A stretch of DNA of 64,000 nucleotides, taken from NCBI RefSeq assembly GCF_016863275.1, contig NZ_BOOO01000004.1:1-64000 (forward strand), given 5' to 3'. A model generated the notes under the pieces. It was not told where the DNA came from, made no database searches, and saw only the letters and a program-made list of their open reading frames with translations. Position numbers and translations under genes: made by a program. Positions 53,439 through 60,968 of the stretch are shown piece by piece; within the stretch, counting starts at the first letter, position 1, and each line of letters starts with the position of its first letter. The DNA comes from Planotetraspora mira (GTDB taxonomy: Bacteria; Actinomycetota; Actinomycetes; Streptosporangiales; Streptosporangiaceae).

Positions 53439-55130
53439 ATGACGCTTTCCGCGACCTTTGTGGTACGGGTCGCCTTCGTGATTCTCGGGCTCGCGGCACT
53501 GGTGGCCGGATACGTCGGACTGGACATCCTCGCGCCGGTCATGGAGGGCCGGCCCCCCACACGTCTCGACCTCCTCTACTGGGACCTGCAACTGTTCGTC
53601 TTCGACTCCGCCCCTCTCGACGGAAACGGGCCTCTGCCGGGCGCGCTGGAATTCGCCCGGTTCGCGGCGCCAGGAGTCACCGTTTACACCCTGGTCGAAG
53701 GCGCCCGTCTGCTCCTTTCTTCAGAAATGCGCCGGATACGCGCCCGTGAATCCCGTGACCACGTCGTCGTCTGCGGATCCGGAGCGGTGGCGATCGCCCT
53801 GGTCGAGAAACTCCGCCGCACGAGCGAGAGAATCGTGATGATCGGCCCGTCGGCCACCCCTCCCATGGGCGACAACAAGGTCCTCTACGTCAACGGGGAC
53901 GCCCGGAGCCCTTCGACGTTGCGGGCCGCCGGCGTGCAGCGGGCCTCGGTGCTGTACGCCTGCGAAGCCGACAGCTCCGTCAACACCGCCATCGCGCTGG
54001 CCGCGCACGGCATGCCCCGAAGCGGTGAGCGGCACCCCCTCTCCGCGTACGCGCACATATCCGACCCCGACCTGTGCGCCGCCCTCCGGGCGCGCAGGCT
54101 CAGCCTTCCCGGCACGCCGCGTCTGCGACTGGACTTCTTCAACCTCGACGAACTGGCCGCCCGCGTGCTGCTCGAAGAGCACCCCATCGTGAACGACCGC
54201 CCCATCGTGGTGATCGGGCTCGACGCGTTCGGCCGCAGCCTGCTCACCGAGATCGCCAGGCGACGGCGGCTGCAGGGCTCCCCTCCGCACCGCCTGCCCG
54301 TCACGGTGATCGACGCCCATGCGAGCCAGGCCGCGCCCGCCCTGTGTCGCAGATTCGAGTTCATCAGCGAGGTGTGCGCGCTCACCTGCCACGACGTCTC
54401 GCCCAGCGACCTGCCGCTGACCGACCTGCTTCCCGGAGAGACGCCCCAGCGGGTGTTCGTCTGCTACGCCGACCAGGACCTGGCGCTCAAGACGGCGCTC
54501 ACATCCCTGAGGCTATGGTGTTGCGGGCCCGGCTCCCTGGTCGTGCGGGTCGAGCAGACGGCCACGTTCGGCAGCGCCTTCGACGACGTCCGGCTGCTCG
54601 AAGGACTCTCCGGGGCCCTGCGCATCTTCGCGATCAACGAGGCGGCGGGCGATCCTCAGCTGATCACCGAGGATCTGGTGGAAACCCTCGCGCGGGCGAT
54701 CCACGACAACTACCTCCTCGTCAACGCGGCCCGCCACACCACCGCCGCCGCGAACGCCTCCATGGTCGGCTGGGACGGGTTGCCCCCGCATCTGAAGGCG
54801 GCCAACCGGGCGCAGGCGGAGGACATCGGCCGCAAACTCGCCGCAATCGGCTGCGCGCTCGCCCCGCGGGTCGAGCCGGAACTCGCCTTCGCCTTCAAGG
54901 ACCACGAGATCGAGCGGCTCTCGCAGATGGAGCACGAGCGCTGGCTCAAAGACCTGATCAGGAACGGCTGGGCGTGGGGCCCGATGAGGGACCCCGAGCG
55001 GAGACGGCATCCCGACCTGGACAGCTGGGACAGGCTGTCGGCGGACGCCAAGGAGAAGGACCGCGACACCGTGCTGAGCCTGCCGCGGATCCTCGCCGAC
55101 GCCGGCTTCCAGATCGTCAGAATCTCGTGA
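53439..55130 (+). CDS. Membrane-anchored TrkA-N (RCK-like) protein with C-terminal RyR domain
   Basis: 563 residues from the ATG at 53439, behind GGAAGAGAGGA. Two membrane segments, at about 8-30 and 72-93, enclose an outer loop. There is no TVGYG filter, so it is not a normal potassium channel. A TrkA-N/RCK Rossmann domain starts at about 107 (VVVCGSGAVAIALVEKL), and a second such fold lies near 250 (IVVIGLDAFGRSLL). Residues 490-563 are a RyR domain (SQMEHERWLKDLIRNGW, WDRLSADAKEKDRD). RyR domains occur in bacteria in scattered signalling contexts; a role as a ligand sensor has been proposed but is not proven. The gene stands alone before DUF418. Confidence 0.85.
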   Translation: MTLSATFVVRVAFVILGLAALVAGYVGLDILAPVMEGRPPTRLDLLYWDLQLFVFDSAPLDGNGPLPGALEFARFAAPGVTVYTLVEGARLLLSSEMRRIRARESRDHVVVCGSGAVAIALVEKLRRTSERIVMIGPSATPPMGDNKVLYVNGDARSPSTLRAAGVQRASVLYACEADSSVNTAIALAAHGMPRSGERHPLSAYAHISDPDLCAALRARRLSLPGTPRLRLDFFNLDELAARVLLEEHPIVNDRPIVVIGLDAFGRSLLTEIARRRRLQGSPPHRLPVTVIDAHASQAAPALCRRFEFISEVCALTCHDVSPSDLPLTDLLPGETPQRVFVCYADQDLALKTALTSLRLWCCGPGSLVVRVEQTATFGSAFDDVRLLEGLSGALRIFAINEAAGDPQLITEDLVETLARAIHDNYLLVNAARHTTAAANASMVGWDGLPPHLKAANRAQAEDIGRKLAAIGCALAPRVEPELAFAFKDHEIERLSQMEHERWLKDLIRNGWAWGPMRDPERRRHPDLDSWDRLSADAKEKDRDTVLSLPRILADAGFQIVRIS

Positions 55131-55162
55131 CCGGCCCCGGGGTCCGTGGTGGACTGGCCGGC

Positions 55163-56149
55163 ATGGACCACTCCCCGGTGACCGGCCGCGTCCGCTCGCT
55201 CGACGCGCTCCGCGGGCTCGCGATCTGCGGGATCATGCTCGTCAACACCTGGCAGCACACCCTCGCCCACCGGAAGTCGACGTCGATCGACTGGGTGATG
55301 GGCAACCTGTTCCAGAGCCGCTTCTATCCGATCTTCGCGTTCCTCTTCGGCATGGGCTTCGCGCTGTTCCTGCAGTCGGCGCGGTCGCGAACCGGTCATC
55401 CGCGGCTGGTGCTGCTCCGGCGGCTCGTCGTCCTGGCCCTGCTCGGCGCCGTCCACTGGTGGGTCGAACCGGGTGAGGTGCTGCTGCCGTACGCGATCCT
55501 CGGCGTCACCGTCCTCCTCCCGGTGAGCTTCCTGCCCACCCCCGTCGTCCTGCTCGCCGGCACGGGGACGACGGTCGCCGCCATGGTCACGGGCAAGCCG
55601 TACGTGCTGATCGCCGCGCTGTTCCTGCTCGGCCTGGCCACGGTCAGGTACGGCGGAGCCGCGCGCCTGGCGTCGCCGGTCGTGTTCGGGACGAGCGCGG
55701 TGCTCGCCGTGGCGCTGACGTGGTGGTGGAACCATTCGCCGCCCGGCGGCGGGGTCTACCAGGCGGCGGCCCTGTGCGGCGCGGCCGCGTACGGCACCGG
55801 CTTCCTGCTCGTCGTCCGGCGGACCGCCGTCTTCGAGGCACTCGGCAGGATGGCGCTGACCAACTACGTGAGCAGCACGGCCGTCATCCTGGCCGCGGTG
55901 CCGCTGCTGAGAGCGGACGGCACGGGAACGGCCGTGGTCGGCGTGACCGTCGCCACGCTCGTCGCGCAGGCCGCGTTCAGCCGGTGGTGGCTGACGCGCT
56001 TCCGGTACGGCCCGCTGGAATGGGTCTGGCGGTCCCTCACCTGGTGGGAACCGGTCGTCAACCGGCAGACTGGGATCCGTGACCCGCATAGCCCTGTGCC
56101 AGATCCCCATCGACCACGATCCGAAGACGAACCTCGAGACCGTTCGTGA
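55163..56149 (+). CDS. DUF418 domain membrane protein
   Basis: 328 residues with about eight membrane helices. The start has RVRSLDALRGLAICGIMLVN, the usual DUF418/YeiB opening. FYPIFAFLFGMGFALFL follows, and the C-terminal region has ALGRMALTNYVSST, the DUF418 signature. No reaction is established; acyltransferase-like membrane enzymes share this layout. ATG at 55163. The last 71 bases overlap the nitrilase gene start, one of the longer overlaps in this window. Confidence 0.85.
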   Translation: MDHSPVTGRVRSLDALRGLAICGIMLVNTWQHTLAHRKSTSIDWVMGNLFQSRFYPIFAFLFGMGFALFLQSARSRTGHPRLVLLRRLVVLALLGAVHWWVEPGEVLLPYAILGVTVLLPVSFLPTPVVLLAGTGTTVAAMVTGKPYVLIAALFLLGLATVRYGGAARLASPVVFGTSAVLAVALTWWWNHSPPGGGVYQAAALCGAAAYGTGFLLVVRRTAVFEALGRMALTNYVSSTAVILAAVPLLRADGTGTAVVGVTVATLVAQAAFSRWWLTRFRYGPLEWVWRSLTWWEPVVNRQTGIRDPHSPVPDPHRPRSEDEPRDRS

Positions 56150-56870
56150 CGCTCTCGCCCAGGCGGAAGGCGCCGACCTGGCCGTTTTCCCCGAGGCGAC
56201 GCTCACCCGGTTCGGCAGGGGCGTCGCGGAGGCCGCCGAGCCTCTCGACGGCCCGTTCGTCACCGGGCTCGCCGACGCGGCCAGGGAGCACGGCATCGCC
56301 GTCATCGCGGGGGTCTTCGAACCGGCCGGCGACGGCCGGGTCCTCAACACGGCCGTAGCGCTCGACGAGACGGGGCGGCTCGCCGGGGCCTACCGGAAGA
56401 TCCACCTGTTCGACTCGTTCGGCGCCCGGGAGTCCGAGCTCGTCGCGCCGGGAGACGCACCGGTCGTCGTGGAGCTGGCCGGGCTCAGGATCGGCCTCAT
56501 CACCTGCTACGACATCCGATTCCCCGAGCTGGCCCGTGAACTGGTCGACCAGGGAGCCGACGCCTTCGCCGTCATCGCGGCGTGGGGCTCCGGCCCGATG
56601 AAGGAGGATCATTGGGTCACCCTGGTCAGGGCGCGGGCGATAGAGAACACGACCTGGACGATCGCCGTCGGCCAGGCTCCGAATCCGGCCGCCCGCGACG
56701 CGTTCGGCGTGGGCCGCAGCATGCTGATCGATCCGATGGGCGCCGTGCGGCACGACCTCGGTCCAGGGCCTGCCGTACAGGTCGGGGAGATCGACCCCCG
56801 TCTGACCGAAAGCGTGCGAAGGACCCTTCCGTCACTGGAACATCGCCGGCTTGGAATCACCAGCTCGTAA
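56079..56870 (+). CDS. Nitrilase-family carbon-nitrogen hydrolase
   Basis: 263 residues with the catalytic Glu in VFPEATLTRF, Lys in GAYRKIHLFDSFG and Cys in LITCYDIRFPELA. The rest follows the omega-amidase or amidohydrolase-like branch. It hydrolyses an amide, perhaps a small metabolite such as a deaminated glutathione or an omega-amide; the substrate is not predictable. It starts with GTG at 56079 inside the DUF418 gene and continues on the same strand with two short hypotheticals. Confidence 0.9.
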   Translation: MTRIALCQIPIDHDPKTNLETVRDALAQAEGADLAVFPEATLTRFGRGVAEAAEPLDGPFVTGLADAAREHGIAVIAGVFEPAGDGRVLNTAVALDETGRLAGAYRKIHLFDSFGARESELVAPGDAPVVVELAGLRIGLITCYDIRFPELARELVDQGADAFAVIAAWGSGPMKEDHWVTLVRARAIENTTWTIAVGQAPNPAARDAFGVGRSMLIDPMGAVRHDLGPGPAVQVGEIDPRLTESVRRTLPSLEHRRLGITSS

Positions 56871-56880
56871 ACTTGGGCTC

Positions 56881-57339
56881 ATGAGCGAGCCGGGACACAG
56901 GACACAGATGCAAAAGGTGATCCCTCCCAGGCTGCTCGTGCCCTACCTCGGGAGCAAGCGGACGATCATCTCGGGGTACGTTTACCGCGTGCAGGACTGC
57001 GGTCGTCTCACCACTCCCGGGTCACTCGTGGAAGCCCTCGACCTGGGCTTCGAAGGATCGGAGCTGACGCCGGACGTGCCCGAGCTGTACATCATGCGGT
57101 GGTACGCGCGTGACATCGACACCTACGTCGTCCCGTACGGCCCGCACATGGGCGGGGATTGGAGCGATTCACCGCCGTTCACGGGAAACGGGTTCACCAC
57201 GTCCCGCGAGCATGTGGTGCCGCAGTTCCACACCATGCCGATGCCGATCCCGGCCGGAGCCGAGATCATCCACCTCACCGGCGCGGGGGAACGCTCCTTC
57301 GCCGGGTACGACGGCCTGACCTGGCGGCCCGCGTCATGA
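56881..57339 (+). CDS. Conserved hypothetical protein
   Basis: 152 residues from the ATG at 56881. No membrane or signal sequence. It is rich in Tyr, Pro, Gly and aromatic residues (YVYRVQDCGRLTTPGSL, MRWYARDIDTYVVPYGPHM, PFTGNGFTTS), a pattern of a beta-rich domain. I do not recognise the family. Its stop overlaps the next start (ATGA), so the two are probably partners. It follows the nitrilase gene after 10 bases. Confidence 0.6.
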   Translation: MSEPGHRTQMQKVIPPRLLVPYLGSKRTIISGYVYRVQDCGRLTTPGSLVEALDLGFEGSELTPDVPELYIMRWYARDIDTYVVPYGPHMGGDWSDSPPFTGNGFTTSREHVVPQFHTMPMPIPAGAEIIHLTGAGERSFAGYDGLTWRPAS

Positions 57340-57770
57340 CCGACATCGAACCGGCCGGCCTGGGTTTCGTCGCCGCCTACCGCGACCAGACCTACGCCGC
57401 AGCCATCGGCCCGGAAAGCGACGACGTCGTCCTGTTCAGCGAGTCCGCCGACGAGGGGTTCGTCAAGGTCGGCAGCTACTGGCGGCTGACCGTGCGCCGG
57501 TCCGACCTCGAGTCGCTCACGCTGCTGCGCACCGTCGGGGCCTTCGGCGGCGAGCCGTGCCTCGTCCTGGACGAGGACGACAGCGGCGAGGCCGACGGCC
57601 TGCACATCGCCTACACCGGCCACAGCGGGATGAAGGCCGAGGCTCTCGGCTACTGGCTGGTCGACCACGGCGCGTATGAGGTGGTCGTCCCCCGGGACGA
57701 GGTGCACTCGATCCGGGTGGAGCGGGTGCCCGTCCCCACCACCGGCGATCAGGACCCCAGCGACCTGTAG
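57336..57770 (+). CDS. Conserved hypothetical protein, coupled to its upstream neighbour
   Basis: 144 residues, acidic (FSESADEGFVKVGSY, DEDDSGEADG), alpha/beta-like, with no membrane segments. The ATG at 57336 lies inside the stop of the preceding gene, so translation is coupled. The family is not recognised. Coupling and the pair's isolation from other genes suggest a two-subunit unit. Its last 22 bases overlap the 3' end of the convergent carboxyltransferase gene. Confidence 0.6.
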   Translation: MTDIEPAGLGFVAAYRDQTYAAAIGPESDDVVLFSESADEGFVKVGSYWRLTVRRSDLESLTLLRTVGAFGGEPCLVLDEDDSGEADGLHIAYTGHSGMKAEALGYWLVDHGAYEVVVPRDEVHSIRVERVPVPTTGDQDPSDL

Positions 57771-59239
57771 CGCGCCAGCCGCGCGGCCAGACGGTCCCGG
57801 GGAGGCGTGCCGAGCAGGCCGATGATCTCGTATTCGAGTGTCCGGGCGACCCTGCGGCAGAAGGCGCCGGGCTCGTAGGCCGCGTCAGGGCATTCGGGGA
57901 CGATCCGGTCGACGATGCCGTCCCGCATCAGGTCCGCGGCCCGCACGCCTTGGGCCCGCGCGATCTCAGGGGCGAAGTCGACCGTCCGGTAGAGAATCGC
58001 CGAGGCGCCCTCCGGCGGGAGCGGGGACAGCCAGCCGTGCTGGGCGCACACGACCCGGTCGGCGGGCAGCAGCGCCAGCGCCGCACCGCCCGCGCCCTCA
58101 CCGAGCAGCAGGCACACGGTCGGCGCGTCCAGCATGACGAGGTCGGCCAGCGAACGGGCGATCTCCGCCGCGAGCCCGCCCTCCTCCGCCGCCTTGGACA
58201 ACGCCGCCCCCGCCGTGTCGATCACCGTCACCAGGGGCAGGCCCAGTTCGGACGCCAGACGCATGCCGCGGCGCGCCACCCGCAGACCCGCCGGGCCGAG
58301 AGGGGCGCCGGCCCGCTGGCGCCTGCGGTCCTGGCCCAGCACGACGGCGGGAGCCGTACCGAACCGGGCGAGAGCGAGGGTGAGCCCGGGCTCGTGCTCG
58401 CCCGTGCCGGTGCCGTTGAGCGGCGTGACGTCGTGCGCGCCCAGCTTGAGCAGACTCCGTACCCCCGGCCGGTCGTCGCGGCGGGAGCGCATGATCGCCT
58501 CCCATGCCTCGGCCGGTTCGCCGGCCTCCTCCGGCTCCGGCCCGCGGGCCAGTCCCGTCCTCGGGGCGCACAAGACGGCGAGCGCCCTGATCGCGATCTC
58601 CCGCGCGTCCTCCGCGGACACCACGGCGTCGACGAGACCGTGGGCGTACAGGTTCTCCGCGACCTGCACGTCCTCGGGGAACGGATAACCGTAGAGCGAC
58701 TCGTAAACCCGTGGGCCCAGGAAGCCGATGAGCGCCCCCGGCTCCGCCGCGGTCACGTGGCCGAGCGAGCCCCACGACGCGAAGGCGCCGCCGGTGGTGG
58801 GATGGCGCAGGTAGACGACGTACGGCAGGCCCGCGTCGCGATGGCGCGTCACCGCGACAGTGATCTTCACCATCTGGGCGAACGCGAGGGCGCCCTCCTG
58901 CATACGGGTTCCGCCACTGGCCGGAGCGGCGAGCAGGGGCAGCCTCTCGGCGGTGGCCCGCTCGATCGCGCGGACCAGACGCTCGGTGGCGGCGACGCCG
59001 ATGGATCCGGCGAGGAAGGAGAACTCGCATGCCACAACCGCCACCCGCCGGCCGTCGAGCGTGCCCTCGCCCGTGATCACCGCCTCGTCGTAACCGGTGG
59101 CGGCCCGCGCCGCGGCGATCTCCTCCGCGTACTGCGATCCGGGGACGGCGCGGTCGAGCGGCGGCTCGTCCCACGACTTCCACGACTGGGCGTCGAGCAC
59201 CCGGACGATGAGGGCTCGCGCGTCCGGGCGTGTGGTCAT
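57749..59239 (-). CDS. Acyl-CoA carboxylase carboxyltransferase-type protein
   Basis: 496 residues covering two crotonase-like halves. The N-terminal half has VAVVACEFSFLAGSIG, ASGGTRMQEGALAFAQM and HPTTGGAFASWGSLGHV; the C-terminal half has VTVIDTAGAALSK and LLLGEGAGGAALALLPAD. This is the layout of fused AccD/AccA-like carboxyltransferases that act on a biotin-carried carboxyl group. The partner biotin carboxylase is not in the window. Its start overlaps the CoA-transferase stop (ATGA), so the two form an operon, perhaps for a dicarboxylic or branched acyl-CoA. The 3' end overlaps the convergent hypothetical gene. Confidence 0.85.
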   Translation of the reverse strand: MTTRPDARALIVRVLDAQSWKSWDEPPLDRAVPGSQYAEEIAAARAATGYDEAVITGEGTLDGRRVAVVACEFSFLAGSIGVAATERLVRAIERATAERLPLLAAPASGGTRMQEGALAFAQMVKITVAVTRHRDAGLPYVVYLRHPTTGGAFASWGSLGHVTAAEPGALIGFLGPRVYESLYGYPFPEDVQVAENLYAHGLVDAVVSAEDAREIAIRALAVLCAPRTGLARGPEPEEAGEPAEAWEAIMRSRRDDRPGVRSLLKLGAHDVTPLNGTGTGEHEPGLTLALARFGTAPAVVLGQDRRRQRAGAPLGPAGLRVARRGMRLASELGLPLVTVIDTAGAALSKAAEEGGLAAEIARSLADLVMLDAPTVCLLLGEGAGGAALALLPADRVVCAQHGWLSPLPPEGASAILYRTVDFAPEIARAQGVRAADLMRDGIVDRIVPECPDAAYEPGAFCRRVARTLEYEIIGLLGTPPRDRLAARLARYRSLGS

Positions 59240-60408
59240 CGTTCGCGCTCGCGGAGCCAGCTGAGGACGGCGTCGCCGTCCTGGCCCAGGGCGGGGGGCG
59301 GCGTGTGCTCCCGGAGGGCGTCACCGTCGAAGCGCAGGGGCGGGCCGGGCAGCTCGATCGGGCCGAGCACGGGGTGGTCGACGGTCACCACCAGGCCCTG
59401 CGAGTGCACCTGGTCCCAGGCGTAGACCTCGTCGATCGAGCGGATGGCGCCGGCGGGCACACCGAGCTCGCCGAGCGTCGCCAGCCAGTGCGCCCTGGTG
59501 TGCGCGGCCAGCGCCTTCTCCATGTCGGCGATCAGCTCCTCTCGATGCGCGAAGCGATCCCTATTCGTCGCATATTTCGGGATATCTGGATCTATGTCCA
59601 GTAGCTGGGCGGTCTTCCGCCACTGACCGTCGTTGGCCACGGCGAGCTGGATCATGCCGTCCGCGCAGTGGAACGCCCCATAGGGGGCGATCGAGGCGTG
59701 GTGGTTGCCGGAGGCCCGGGGAACCGTCTCCCCGACGGTCCAGGCCGTCCCGTGGTAGGAGTGCACCCCCACCACCGAGGCCAGCAGTGACGTGCGCACC
59801 ACCGTGCCGCGGCCGGTCCGCTCCCGGTCGTAGAGTGCCGCGACCACGCCGTACGCGCCGTGGACGCCCGCCAGCAGGTCGGCGATCGAGGCTCCGACAC
59901 GGTACGGCTCGTCCGGCGACGGTCCCGTGAGCGACATGAGACCCGCCTCGCCCTGGGCGATCTGGTCATAGCCGGGCCTGCCGCCCTCGGGCCCGTCGTG
60001 CCCGAATCCCGTGATGGACAGGATGATCAGGCGTGGATTGAGCTCGTGCAGGCGCTCGACGGGGAAGCCGAGCCGGTCGAGGACTCCCGTGCGGAAGTTC
60101 TCGACCAGCACGTCGCTCTGCCGTACGAGCCTTTCGACGAGGTCGCGACCCTCATCCGACTTCATGTCGACGGTGATCGACTGCTTGTTGCGGTTCGCCG
60201 CCAGGTAATAGGTCGAAATATCGTGATCAGGGCCGACGAAGGGCGGGCCCCAGCCTCGCGACTCGTCCCCCGACGGGTGCTCGACCTTGATCACGTGCGC
60301 TCCCAGGTCCCCCAGCATCTGCGCTCCGTGCGGACCGGCCAGAGCCCGGGACAGGTCGAGCACGACGACGTCGCTGAGAGGTCCCTGGCTACGGAGAGGT
60401 CTCTGCAC
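59236..60408 (-). CDS. CaiB/BaiF family CoA-transferase
   Basis: 390 residues from the GTG at 60408, with GGAGG 6 bases upstream. LSRALAGPHGAQMLGDLGA and VIKVEHPSGDESRGWGPPF are the standard start, and the catalytic Asp is in RPGYDQIAQGEAGLMSLTG. It moves CoA between carboxylic acids through an aspartyl-CoA intermediate (class III). It is the first gene of the pair with the carboxyltransferase. The substrate is likely a small carboxylic acid or dicarboxylate, not fixed by sequence. Confidence 0.9.
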   Translation of the reverse strand: MQRPLRSQGPLSDVVVLDLSRALAGPHGAQMLGDLGAHVIKVEHPSGDESRGWGPPFVGPDHDISTYYLAANRNKQSITVDMKSDEGRDLVERLVRQSDVLVENFRTGVLDRLGFPVERLHELNPRLIILSITGFGHDGPEGGRPGYDQIAQGEAGLMSLTGPSPDEPYRVGASIADLLAGVHGAYGVVAALYDRERTGRGTVVRTSLLASVVGVHSYHGTAWTVGETVPRASGNHHASIAPYGAFHCADGMIQLAVANDGQWRKTAQLLDIDPDIPKYATNRDRFAHREELIADMEKALAAHTRAHWLATLGELGVPAGAIRSIDEVYAWDQVHSQGLVVTVDHPVLGPIELPGPPLRFDGDALREHTPPPALGQDGDAVLSWLRERER

Positions 60409-60534
60409 GGTCAGCCTCCACGGAAGACGATTCCGGTTCCTCCGGCAAGACTGCCAGGTGCTCCGGATCACTTCCACTGAAGACTCCACCCGCTCACCAG
60501 GTGACCTCGCCGCCTCAGCGCGTCGTTGGTCCTC

Positions 60535-60587
60535 ACTGCGGTTCTCTCACGGTGGTTTTCACTGAGGTTCTCGCTGCGGTTCTCACG
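60535..60587. repeat. Short imperfect tandem repeats (12-13 bases)
   Basis: Four imperfect copies of a unit like ACTGCGGTTCTC run in series between the CoA-transferase gene and the next hairpin: ACTGCGGTTCTC, TCACGGTGGTTTT, ACTGAGGTTCTC and GCTGCGGTTCTC. They do not code for a supported protein. They could be a binding-site array or slippage debris. Confidence 0.55.
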
Positions 60588-60597
60588 CAGCGAAGGC

Positions 60598-60622
60598 CCG
60601 CACCGCGGGATTTGCGGTGCGG
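60598..60622 (-). terminator. Hairpin terminator after the 51-residue gene
   Basis: CCGCACCGC at 60598-60606 pairs perfectly with GCGGTGCGG at 60614-60622 around a 7-base loop. It is 16 bases beyond the stop codon of the small minus-strand gene. Confidence 0.7.
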
Positions 60623-60638
60623 AATCAGGACCGTGGGG

Positions 60639-60794
60639 TCAGTGGGGCGTCTTGTGTCCGCGGAGCCGATCCATCAGCCGTTGGAGCCGCTGCTTGTTCC
60701 GCGGATCACGGGCCATCGTCTTCGCCTTCTCCGTCATACGCCGGCCCTGCGGACCGCGGAGATATTCCTTGATCCGGTCGAGTAGCTTCGCCAT
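60639..60794 (-). CDS. Conserved-looking 51-residue basic protein
   Basis: 51 residues, too short for a normal gene scan. It starts with MAKLLDRIKEYLRGPQGRRM and continues TEKAKTMARDPRNKQRLQRL, ending MDRLRGHKTPH. It is strongly basic and helical, with actinobacterial codon bias. A hairpin terminator follows at the right distance. Small Lys/Arg-rich proteins of this form occur in actinomycetes; a nucleic-acid or membrane role would be a guess. Confidence 0.65.
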   Translation of the reverse strand: MAKLLDRIKEYLRGPQGRRMTEKAKTMARDPRNKQRLQRLMDRLRGHKTPH

Positions 60795-60968
60795 CTGTCC
60801 GTTCACCACCCTTGTATCGATTTGTCATGAGTCGGCTACCCAGGGGTGTCGCCTCAAATCACAAGATCACACCTGACCGGCGCCATACGGTTCACGGCGA
60901 ATGCCTCGGCACACCCATGCGCCAGGCGTTACGTTGTGCGCCTGGGGCGTCGGAGGGGCGATCGGAAC

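Noticed and set aside
57950-59425. 491-codon plus frame opposite the carboxyltransferase
   Set aside because: Arg-rich shadow without motifs; the minus frame has full carboxyltransferase signatures.
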